5,222 nt of DNA from an uncultured Anaerolineales bacterium (lineage in GTDB: Bacteria; Chloroflexota; Anaerolineae; Anaerolineales; UBA11657). The notes below the pieces were generated by a model. That model worked only from the letters and a program-made list of their open reading frames with translations, did not search any database and was not told where the DNA came from. Each line of letters starts with the position of its first letter. Within the stretch, counting starts at the first letter, position 1. The stretch spans positions 1 through 5,222 of the forward strand of contig CAJWIA010000118.1 in the NCBI GenBank assembly GCA_913040765.1. The letters are read 5' to 3'. Made by a program: the position numbers and the translations under genes. Of this stretch, positions 1 through 5,222 are shown one piece after another.

Positions 1-483
1 TGCTTCTCCACATATAATTAGACGTGGTCCAGACACAATACCCTGTTCAATAGCCTGTTTTGCGTAAATGTTCGAAGTATTCATACCCATGTCACGCACC
101 ATTGTAATGCCAGACTGCAAGCTAACCAACATGTTGCTAGCACACTTGTAAGCACTAATTTCCGGAGCGTCATACAATGCTTGAGCAGACAAATCGTGAA
201 TTCCATCCCATGCAAGATGCACATGACTGTTTATAAGACCTGGAAGGATAGTCCCACTGGTCTCGATAATTTCATTATCACCATCATTGTCCTGTAGATG
301 TAATTCTTCCTCAAAAATACCAACCTCGATTATAAGACCATGTTCTATTCTTACGAAACCATCTTCTATCACATTATCATCGACACCGGTAAACACCCTA
401 CCTCTAAGTGTTATAGAAACAGGTACCTTTGACACTAGACTACCAATTACTGGTTGGAATTTCCATGAAGGAGCTTCTGGCAT
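1..483 (-). CDS. Amidohydrolase family protein (imidazolonepropionase-like), N-terminal part, truncated by window edge
   Basis: This is the first 161 residues of a cytosolic metal-dependent hydrolase of the amidohydrolase superfamily; the rest lies beyond base 1. Residues about 22-60 form the small N-terminal beta domain typical of these enzymes. The segment ILPGLINSHVHL at 79-90 follows; His87 and His89 are the HxH metal ligands that end the first barrel strand. The later segments SGITMVRDMG (124-133) and SGPRLIICGE (151-160) match the usual 'G.TTVRD.G' and 'GPR' segments of the COG1228 branch, which includes prolidase-like and imidazolonepropionase-like enzymes. The remaining metal ligands (Lys/His/His/Asp) are outside the window, so metal content and substrate cannot be judged. 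ATG at 481-483 is chosen because GAGG lies 9 bases upstream and the conserved fold begins soon after. The gene starts 30 bases after the 2-hydroxyacid dehydrogenase and is probably co-transcribed with it. The family is confident; the reaction (C-N hydrolysis of an amide or cyclic amide) is inferred from the family. Confidence 0.88.
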   Translation of the reverse strand, partial: MPEAPSWKFQPVIGSLVSKVPVSITLRGRVFTGVDDNVIEDGFVRIEHGLIIEVGIFEEELHLQDNDGDNEIIETSGTILPGLINSHVHLAWDGIHDLSAQALYDAPEISAYKCASNMLVSLQSGITMVRDMGMNTSNIYAKQAIEQGIVSGPRLIICGEA

Positions 484-498
484 TGTCTTATTCCTCAA
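484..498 (-). promoter_or_regulatory. Ribosome binding site of the amidohydrolase gene
   Basis: On the minus strand, TTGAGGAATAAGACA directly precedes ATG. GAGG (493-496) is 9 bases from the start codon. This supports the ATG at 483 over the in-frame TTG at 496-498, which would lie inside the Shine-Dalgarno sequence. Confidence 0.7.
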
Positions 499-513
499 TT
501 TTGTAAAATATAT

Positions 514-1470
514 TCAGGCACTACATCCAAATATGGTACCTACTCTCTGTGAAATCAAGTTAGCAGCGTCAGGACTTGGTACTCCAGCTAGATGTGGAGT
601 AATTATGAGTTTCTCGGACGATATGTCAAAAAACGGGTGGTCCTTAGGTAATGGTTCATGTCTAAATACATCTAGTGCAGCCCCTGCTATTTCACCAGAT
701 TCTAGTGCATTACACAATGCATCTTCATCCACCATACGACCTCTAGCTGTATTAATAAAGAAAGCTGTCGACTTCATCTGACTAAATGCATTGGCATCAA
801 ACTGGTTATCATTTCCATCTGCACCATCTTCAAATCGATGATGAAGTGATACAAAGTCGCTTAGTTTTAATAGTTGGGGTAATTCACACCATTGAACCCC
901 TAAGCTGGCTTCCTCAGCAGGCGACAAACGAGTTCGCTTGTTATAGATAATATTAGCTTGAAAAGCTTGAAGCATACGAGCCACACACTTCCCAATGTAC
1001 CCCAGTCCTATCAATCCTACTGTGCTATTACAAAGAACTCCAAAGTCTTTCATGCCAATCCAGTTAAAACCATATTTGGCCTGATCAGTTAGCTCAGGCT
1101 CTCCAACTTCCTTTGTCCATGCCTGTCGTTTAGTCATGTCTTGCACCCACACCATCTTTTTGCTGAGCATAAGCATCAACAGAATTGTGTGTTCTGCAAC
1201 ACCTAACAATGCTAAATTGTCAATATGATAAACAGGAAGATCGGTATTAGAAACATGAGCTACGCTAGGCTCAAGTACAACAATAGCTTCTAGTTGATCA
1301 CCCACTTTCTCAATCATAGCTCTATCAACGTCTCTGTCTTGAGTCACTATACCCACACAGTCAGATAGATCTTCAGTAACACCCAAGCCTTTCTCCCTTA
1401 ATCTCTCTATGCTCTCCACAACTGATGGGTGAATATTTGAATCAACAAGACATAAATTTCTTACTACCAT
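514..1470 (-). CDS. D-isomer-specific 2-hydroxyacid dehydrogenase (NAD(P)-dependent)
   Basis: This 318-residue cytosolic oxidoreductase has the usual family length. It should interconvert a D-2-hydroxyacid and a 2-keto acid (the glyoxylate/hydroxypyruvate reductase, phosphoglycerate dehydrogenase and D-lactate dehydrogenase superfamily). The catalytic domain is split between residues 1-100 and the C-terminus. The Rossmann domain (about 100-295) carries GLGYIG at 155-160. The catalytic triad is present: Arg243 in NTARGRMVDE, Glu272 in DVFRHEPLP and His293 in ITPHLAG. After the second Rossmann strand, the usual NAD-selecting Asp is replaced by Asn177, followed by Lys178, Arg179 and Arg181, which suggests NADP(H) preference. 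The loop after LHH (residues 210-232) is acidic and about three residues longer than usual. The ATG is preceded by AAAGGAG at 8 bases and overlaps the stop of the barrel-protein gene by 7 bases, so translation is probably coupled. Family certain, substrate unknown. Confidence 0.93.
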   Translation of the reverse strand: MVVRNLCLVDSNIHPSVVESIERLREKGLGVTEDLSDCVGIVTQDRDVDRAMIEKVGDQLEAIVVLEPSVAHVSNTDLPVYHIDNLALLGVAEHTILLMLMLSKKMVWVQDMTKRQAWTKEVGEPELTDQAKYGFNWIGMKDFGVLCNSTVGLIGLGYIGKCVARMLQAFQANIIYNKRTRLSPAEEASLGVQWCELPQLLKLSDFVSLHHRFEDGADGNDNQFDANAFSQMKSTAFFINTARGRMVDEDALCNALESGEIAGAALDVFRHEPLPKDHPFFDISSEKLIITPHLAGVPSPDAANLISQRVGTIFGCSA

Positions 1471-2882
1471 ACTCCTATCTCCTTTAACGCTCGTGCAGCA
1501 CCATCAAGATTTTTCAGGTTCATACTTGAATAATTAGGGGAAAAAATTACCCCTGCGCCACCTGAATTGTACGTAGCAAGAACACTATCATATACGATTT
1601 CAGGAGTACACTTAGCCTGATCTTCCACAACTCGCGGTGCATCAACACCAATCCCCATATACACAGGTAATTTGCCTTGCAAAACATCAACGGTTGCTTT
1701 GCATTGTCCGCCCACATAACTTGTAGCGTCCATTCCAGTAGAAACAAGATCATCCCATCCAATCTCGTTAATTCCAAGAATTTTATACATGATGGGAGTA
1801 AATTCCTCTGGTGTAAAATCACGCAGAATGCTCTTATGAAAATCTGTCATCTCCTTCACATATACTTGTCCGGATTGATGCTGGTACACTATTGGTTTCA
1901 CCCAATCTGCATAATCGACAACGTCTTTCCAAGGCCATTGTGCTTTTCTGATTGGACTAAAGTGGTTTCTATTCCATACATTTAAACCAAATTCCAGTTT
2001 CGGGTCACACCATTTTGTAATCCCATATAATTCGCGATCCAAGTCTTTATTTCGTTTCACCCAATATCTTTCAAGCAATAGCAATTCAGGATGCTCAAAA
2101 AGCAATCGTAGAAACTCAATTAATGCTCCATCGGCAAATTCCGTGTCAGCTCTAGCCTCTTGAAAGTACCGATAAGCATTCGAACAAGCTAGTCGCGTAC
2201 TCTCGACATCTATATTGTGTTGTCGCATATTCTGAACACAATGTTTGCAATAACAAGTGGGAGCCATACCAGCTATCAGTCTATCTAGTGGACTCCGCCT
2301 TTCATTGCACCACATAATTCCATCAATATCATAATTTCTGCAGTGATCCTCAATGATCGAGTGCCACCAAGCTCTATAAGCAGGATTCTCCAAACAAGGC
2401 TCCCCACTTATACGTCCTAGGTGATCTATCTCAAAGTACTGTGGAAGATTAGGAATTGGAACACTTTGTGCAGATCCGTGACCAGAATACTTAAACAATG
2501 GTTCCATAAGCTCCGGGATAACACGCATACCTCTCTCTCTAGCACCAGGAATAACCATATCAAGAATATCTTTACCATGCATACCAATATCTGGAGCGCG
2601 AAAGTTTTCTATGGAAGTATTGGTGTAGTATTCTGGTCTGTAATTAAGGTATGAGCCTCCTTGTACATCTGCTGGCTCCGATACGCCATGATCTGGCCAA
2701 CCGTCTATATCCCAGGAAATACTTCGGCCAATCTTTAGCCCTAGCCAGCTAACTGTGCCAATCAGAAGAGTGTCAATTCCAAAACGTCCTTGCAAGGTGT
2801 CTAGTACATTGTTTACACCTTCGTCCACAAAACTTATAGGGCCTATCTGCATACCCACGAACTTTTGTTTCAAAGTAGTCAT
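1464..2882 (-). CDS. Putative TIM-barrel glycoside hydrolase-like protein (GHL6-like), function unknown
   Basis: This 472-residue protein shows no signal peptide or membrane segment, so it is probably cytosolic. It resembles hypothetical glycosyl hydrolase families (GHL6 and related): alternating strands and helices, WDIDGWPDHG at 57-66, RGMRVIPELMEP at 117-128, and NPAYRAWWHSIIEDHCRNY at 166-184 leading into DIDGIMWCNE (185-194), the typical 'YDIDGI..' barrel strand. In such barrels the acidic residues of this strand (Asp185, Asp187, Glu194) are candidate catalytic or ligand-binding residues. Next comes PTCYCKHC at 208-215; the Cys210-x-Cys212-x-x-Cys215 pattern recurs in these families after the DG strand. 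Seven cysteines fall between residues 163 and 233, enough for a metal site, though none is proven. The start ATG has AGGTGA 9 bases upstream. It lies between the Gfo/Idh oxidoreductase (43-base gap) and the dehydrogenase (7-base overlap), pointing to a shared pathway. Substrate and catalytic activity are not shown; it could also be an isomerase- or lyase-like barrel. Confidence 0.72.
   Translation of the reverse strand: MTTLKQKFVGMQIGPISFVDEGVNNVLDTLQGRFGIDTLLIGTVSWLGLKIGRSISWDIDGWPDHGVSEPADVQGGSYLNYRPEYYTNTSIENFRAPDIGMHGKDILDMVIPGARERGMRVIPELMEPLFKYSGHGSAQSVPIPNLPQYFEIDHLGRISGEPCLENPAYRAWWHSIIEDHCRNYDIDGIMWCNERRSPLDRLIAGMAPTCYCKHCVQNMRQHNIDVESTRLACSNAYRYFQEARADTEFADGALIEFLRLLFEHPELLLLERYWVKRNKDLDRELYGITKWCDPKLEFGLNVWNRNHFSPIRKAQWPWKDVVDYADWVKPIVYQHQSGQVYVKEMTDFHKSILRDFTPEEFTPIMYKILGINEIGWDDLVSTGMDATSYVGGQCKATVDVLQGKLPVYMGIGVDAPRVVEDQAKCTPEIVYDSVLATYNSGGAGVIFSPNYSSMNLKNLDGAARALKEIGVW
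1471..1485 (-). promoter_or_regulatory. Ribosome binding site of the 2-hydroxyacid dehydrogenase gene
   Basis: AAAGGAG (1479-1485, read on the minus strand) lies 8 bases before the ATG at 1470, inside the last codons of the upstream gene. A second GGAG at 1472-1475 is too close to the start to serve. The strong site fixes the start codon despite the 7-base overlap. Confidence 0.75.
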
Positions 2883-2899
2883 ATTATTGGTTCACCTCG
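2883..2899 (-). promoter_or_regulatory. Ribosome binding site of the barrel-protein gene
   Basis: On the minus strand GAGGTGA (2892-2898) lies 9 bases before the ATG at 2882, in the 43-base gap after the oxidoreductase gene. The gap holds no stem-loop followed by a T run, so transcription probably continues through it. Confidence 0.7.
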
Positions 2900-2925
2900 T
2901 GTCACAAGTACAGCTTAACAAAAAC

Positions 2926-3939
2926 CTAACCGGCAATAGTAGGTACAGTTTGGGTAACACCCTTAGAATTGGATAAGTAAATAGCTTGAACAATACTTAG
3001 AGCATGCAGTCCATCTTGACCCGTAACTCTTGGTTCGCGATCATTAATGACTGCGTCAACAAAATCTTCTGCTTGCATCTGAAAATTGTAATGGAGTCCA
3101 AGTTCAGAGGTATGATTTTCGGAATGCCAATACTTTGTGTGCTCCAGAGAACTGAGTCGTGCCCATTCCCGTGCACGCACAGCAATGATACCTTCACTAC
3201 CATGCAGATTAGTTTCCCAACACAGCCCTTTAGTCCCCGTGTTATGACTGGCAGAAAGTAATATGCCAGTAGTCCCTCTGCCAAACTCAAGCAGGCAGGT
3301 ACAATTTTTTTCCACCAGTACATCATTGTTTATACCTCCGCAGCGTCCAGTGACTCGTACCACTTCATCGCCTAATAGCCAGCAGAGCCTATCCACTGCA
3401 TGGATAGCACTGTACATCATGACACCCCCTCCCGACATTTCTGGTATCATAAGCCACTCTGGTAAAGGCTGTCGCTGGGCAGTAATCATAGTTTCACTAG
3501 CTACGCTCACATTACCAATGCTCCCTTCTGTCATCCACTCCAAAGCTTTCTTAGCTTCCATACGGTAGCGATGAACAAAACATACTCCGAGCTTTACACC
3601 ACGTTGCTTGCATGTAGACACCAACAACTGCGCATCATCGACATTAGTGGCCATAGGTTTCTCAACCAGAACATGGATACCAGCATTAGCGGCTTCCATA
3701 GCTACTGAGCAAAGCTTGTGATGAGGTATGCACACCACCAGTATGTCTACACCAGCGTCAATCATGCTTCGGTAGTCTTCATACGCAGTGACTTTATACT
3801 GATTAGCTAGCTCAACCCTGCGCTGAATTGAAGTATCTGCTATACCAACAACTTTAACATTAGGAAGTTGAGAAAATCCGTTTAGATGCCTCTCTCCTGC
3901 TTGTCCTCCACCGACAACACCCACATGAATCATAGTCAT
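2926..3939 (-). CDS. Gfo/Idh/MocA family NAD(P)-dependent oxidoreductase
   Basis: This 337-residue cytosolic dehydrogenase belongs to the glucose-fructose oxidoreductase / inositol dehydrogenase / MocA family, which oxidises or reduces hydroxyl groups of sugars, polyols and related compounds. The N-terminal Rossmann domain has VGVVGGGQAGERH (Gly10-x-Gly12-x-x-Gly15), an acidic Asp36 after the second strand (GIADTS) that suggests NAD, and VEKPMATN with catalytic-type Lys94. The C-terminal alpha/beta domain starts near residue 120 (FVHRYRM). Its GGGVMMYSAIHAVDRLCWLLG region keeps His180 and Asp183, but the usual catalytic-centre Asp four residues before the His is Tyr176. The end (GLHALSIVQAIYLSNSKG) is family-typical. 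The start is uncertain: GTG at 3948, ATG at 3939 and ATG at 3933 are all possible and none has a clear Shine-Dalgarno sequence. ATG 3939 is taken, 13 bases after the permease stop, with translation probably by reinitiation. The physiological substrate is unknown. Confidence 0.92.
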   Translation of the reverse strand: MTMIHVGVVGGGQAGERHLNGFSQLPNVKVVGIADTSIQRRVELANQYKVTAYEDYRSMIDAGVDILVVCIPHHKLCSVAMEAANAGIHVLVEKPMATNVDDAQLLVSTCKQRGVKLGVCFVHRYRMEAKKALEWMTEGSIGNVSVASETMITAQRQPLPEWLMIPEMSGGGVMMYSAIHAVDRLCWLLGDEVVRVTGRCGGINNDVLVEKNCTCLLEFGRGTTGILLSASHNTGTKGLCWETNLHGSEGIIAVRAREWARLSSLEHTKYWHSENHTSELGLHYNFQMQAEDFVDAVINDREPRVTGQDGLHALSIVQAIYLSNSKGVTQTVPTIAG

Positions 3940-3952
3940 GTTTCGCACATTA

Positions 3953-4795
3953 TTAACGTAAACGGATCCTAGGATCTATAGTTCGCCTTAAGCTATCTCC
4001 TAACAGATTACAGGCCATTACTGCAGTAAGAATAGCAATGCCTGGGAAAGTAGATATCCACCAGGCCTTACCTAAAACAGCACGACCAGTAGCAGCCATA
4101 AGACCCCATTCTGCATCCGGGGGTTGAGCTCCCATACCTAGAAAACTCAATCCTGCACCAATAGTTATAGCATTACCGACCTGTAGAGTGGAAAGAACAA
4201 TCAGTGGTGCCAATGTATTAGGTAACACGTGCCGATACATTATAACTATGTCACGTACGCCAAGCAGCGTAGCCGCATCAATATACGGTTGCTCCCGGAC
4301 TGTAAGAACAGTACTACGTATCAATCGTGCGTAGATAGGAATAGTGGAAATGCCAACAGCTATCATAACTTTGATGATTCCTGTGCCAAGTGAAGCAATA
4401 ACCACCAGGGCTAGCAAGATTCCAGGGAAAGCCAACATGGCATCCGTTATCCGCATAATAATAGTATCAATCAATCCACCGTAATATCCTGAAAGTATGC
4501 CAAACAATGTGCCTACAATCGCACCAATCAAAACACTAATAAGGCCAAGCATTAGCGAAATCCTCGAGCCATGCATTACACGACTTAGGACATCTCTTCC
4601 TAAACGATCAGTACCAAACAAAAAACTAGCGGACGGAGCTTCTCTAGCACCCGCTACAGTCTTTATCGGGTTGTAAGGAGATATTTGATCAGCAAAAATA
4701 GCAATAACAATCCAAACAATAAGTATGCTAATCCCTATAACAAAGCTTGGGTTAATGTTAAGCGTCCTCCGGCTTTCAACTGTATCCATGGTCAT
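3953..4795 (-). CDS. ABC transporter permease, DppC/OppC type
   Basis: This 280-residue inner-membrane subunit of a dipeptide/oligopeptide-type (nickel/peptide family) ABC importer pairs with the DppB-type protein encoded just upstream. A cytoplasmic N-terminus leads to the first membrane segment (about 18-35), then the OppC-N region ending in LFGTDRLGRDVLSR (59-72), a hallmark of DppC proteins. Five further hydrophobic segments lie at about 82-104, 118-138, 140-158, 195-220 and 248-266. The EAA coupling loop, which contacts the ATPase, is DAATLLGVRDIVIMYRHVLP (173-192). LSFLGMGAQPPDAEWG (216-231) and the terminal DSLRRTIDPRIR are also typical. The frame is open up to 4912, but ATG 4793-4795 is chosen: it overlaps the previous stop as ATGA, gives normal length, and the extra 39 residues lie inside the dppB-like gene and lack similarity. 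The transported compound could be a peptide, but this family also carries oligosaccharides, opines and metals. Confidence 0.94.
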   Translation of the reverse strand: MTMDTVESRRTLNINPSFVIGISILIVWIVIAIFADQISPYNPIKTVAGAREAPSASFLFGTDRLGRDVLSRVMHGSRISLMLGLISVLIGAIVGTLFGILSGYYGGLIDTIIMRITDAMLAFPGILLALVVIASLGTGIIKVMIAVGISTIPIYARLIRSTVLTVREQPYIDAATLLGVRDIVIMYRHVLPNTLAPLIVLSTLQVGNAITIGAGLSFLGMGAQPPDAEWGLMAATGRAVLGKAWWISTFPGIAILTAVMACNLLGDSLRRTIDPRIRLR

Positions 4796-5222
4796 CCATA
4801 CCGAATACGTGGATCTAGCCATGCATAAGTAATATCTACAATTAGGTTTACTAAAACATATCCAGTAGACATGAACAACACTATACCTTGCACAAGAGGA
4901 TAATCTTTCCATAGCACAGCACTTACTACCAAACGCCCTAATCCAGGTCGACTAAAAACAGTTTCAGTGACCACAGCTCCGGCGAGCATACCACCAAACT
5001 GGAGTCCAACAATAGTTACAACTGGGAGCAAAGCATTACGGAGCGCATGGCGAACATATATTAAAGTCTTGGGAAGACCTTTCGCACGAGCGGTACGTAC
5101 ATAGTCCTCCACCAATGCCTCGATTAGACAAGCTCGAGTAAGACGACTGATAACCCCGGAAGATACAAGCCCTAGAGTAACGCTAGGCATGATCAACGAA
5201 CGCCACCCTGCTTGACCTGCAG
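4792..5222 (-). CDS. ABC transporter permease, DppB/OppB type, C-terminal part, truncated by window edge
   Basis: These are the last 142 codons of an inner-membrane permease of the dipeptide/oligopeptide ABC importer family (full length is normally about 305-340). The reading frame stays open to the window edge; the TTG at 5194-5196 is an internal Leu codon, not a start, because family-typical sequence (GWRSLIMPSVTLGL) continues upstream of it. The visible part holds the EAA ATPase-coupling region, DYVRTARAKGLPKTLIYVRH (39-58) followed by ALRNALLPVV. It also has GLQFGGMLAGAVVTETVFSR (72-91), PGLGRLVV, the DYPLVQG segment (106-112), a final membrane helix (about 113-131) and the characteristic terminus YAWLDPRIRYG. 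The stop TGA overlaps the DppC-type start by ATGA, so the two permeases are translationally coupled, as expected for a heterodimer. The solute-binding protein, usually encoded just before dppB, would lie beyond base 5222. Confidence 0.94.
   Translation of the reverse strand, partial: AGQAGWRSLIMPSVTLGLVSSGVISRLTRACLIEALVEDYVRTARAKGLPKTLIYVRHALRNALLPVVTIVGLQFGGMLAGAVVTETVFSRPGLGRLVVSAVLWKDYPLVQGIVLFMSTGYVLVNLIVDITYAWLDPRIRYG

Larger units (their letters stand above)
1..5222 (-). other. Probable single operon: transporter plus catabolic enzymes
   Basis: All six genes share one strand, with junctions of 4-base overlap (ATGA), a 13-base gap (4 if GTG 3948 is used), a 43-base gap, 7-base overlap and a 30-base gap. 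No rho-independent terminator or obvious sigma-70 promoter lies in the gaps. The promoter and any regulator should be upstream of 5222. Co-transcription is inferred from spacing, not measured. Confidence 0.75.

Noticed and set aside
287..781. Plus-strand 164-codon open frame
   Set aside because: It lies opposite the amidohydrolase and dehydrogenase genes, resembles no protein family and is rich in Ser/Thr/Pro as expected of an antisense shadow.
1536..1554. Inverted repeat AGGGG / CCCCT with an A-rich loop, resembling a small hairpin
   Set aside because: It is inside the coding sequence of the barrel protein (around residues 443-449), has only a five-base stem and no following T run, so it is not a credible terminator.
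2883..2925. Possible terminator or promoter in the largest intergenic gap
   Set aside because: The 43 bases show no stable stem-loop and no convincing -35/-10 pair; only a ribosome binding site is evident.
3004..3568. Two plus-strand open frames and one minus-strand alternative frame in the oxidoreductase gene
   Set aside because: All lie within the well-supported Gfo/Idh gene in other frames and show no recognisable domain.
4796..4912. Extension of the DppC-type reading frame by 39 residues at its N-terminus
   Set aside because: The extra stretch lies wholly inside the DppB-type gene, lacks family similarity and would give an overly long protein; the ATGA-overlapping ATG at 4795 fits better.
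5194..5196. TTG as a start codon of the DppB-type gene
   Set aside because: The frame is open to the window edge and the residues before this codon (AGQAGWRS) continue conserved permease sequence, so it is an internal Leu.

Overview
The window is one block of six co-directional genes, all on the minus strand and read from high to low coordinates. The two end genes run off the window. In order of transcription they are: a DppB-type ABC permease (3' part only), a DppC-type ABC permease, a Gfo/Idh/MocA-family NAD(P)-dependent oxidoreductase, a TIM-barrel glycosidase-like protein of unknown function, a D-isomer-specific 2-hydroxyacid dehydrogenase, and a metal-dependent amidohydrolase (5' part only). 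Coding density is almost complete: the largest gap between genes is 43 bases. No stretch over 300 bases lacks a gene, and I see no tRNA, rRNA, mobile element, CRISPR array, convincing terminator or internal promoter.

The layout is typical of a bacterial operon. The two permease genes overlap by an ATGA stop/start. The dehydrogenase start overlaps the stop of the glycosidase-like gene by 7 bases. The other junctions are gaps of 13 (or 4), 43 and 30 bases. Good Shine-Dalgarno sequences precede three genes. Base composition is moderately AT-rich (low 40s percent GC by eye), and TGA, TAA and TAG are all used as stops, which fits the standard bacterial code. The mix of Dpp/Opp transporter, Gfo/Idh oxidoreductase, D-2-hydroxyacid dehydrogenase and amidohydrolase is common in heterotrophic bacteria with many paralogous catabolic genes, such as marine Chloroflexota (SAR202) or some alphaproteobacteria. 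I cannot fix the taxon from this sequence alone.

As a working model (inference), the transporter imports a small peptide-like or glycoside-like organic compound. The Gfo/Idh enzyme, the glycosidase-like protein, the dehydrogenase and the amidohydrolase would then oxidise or cleave it in the cytoplasm. The substrate is not evident. The least understood component is the 472-residue barrel protein, which has an Asp-Gly-(x)5-Glu strand and a Cys-x-Cys-x-x-Cys cluster.
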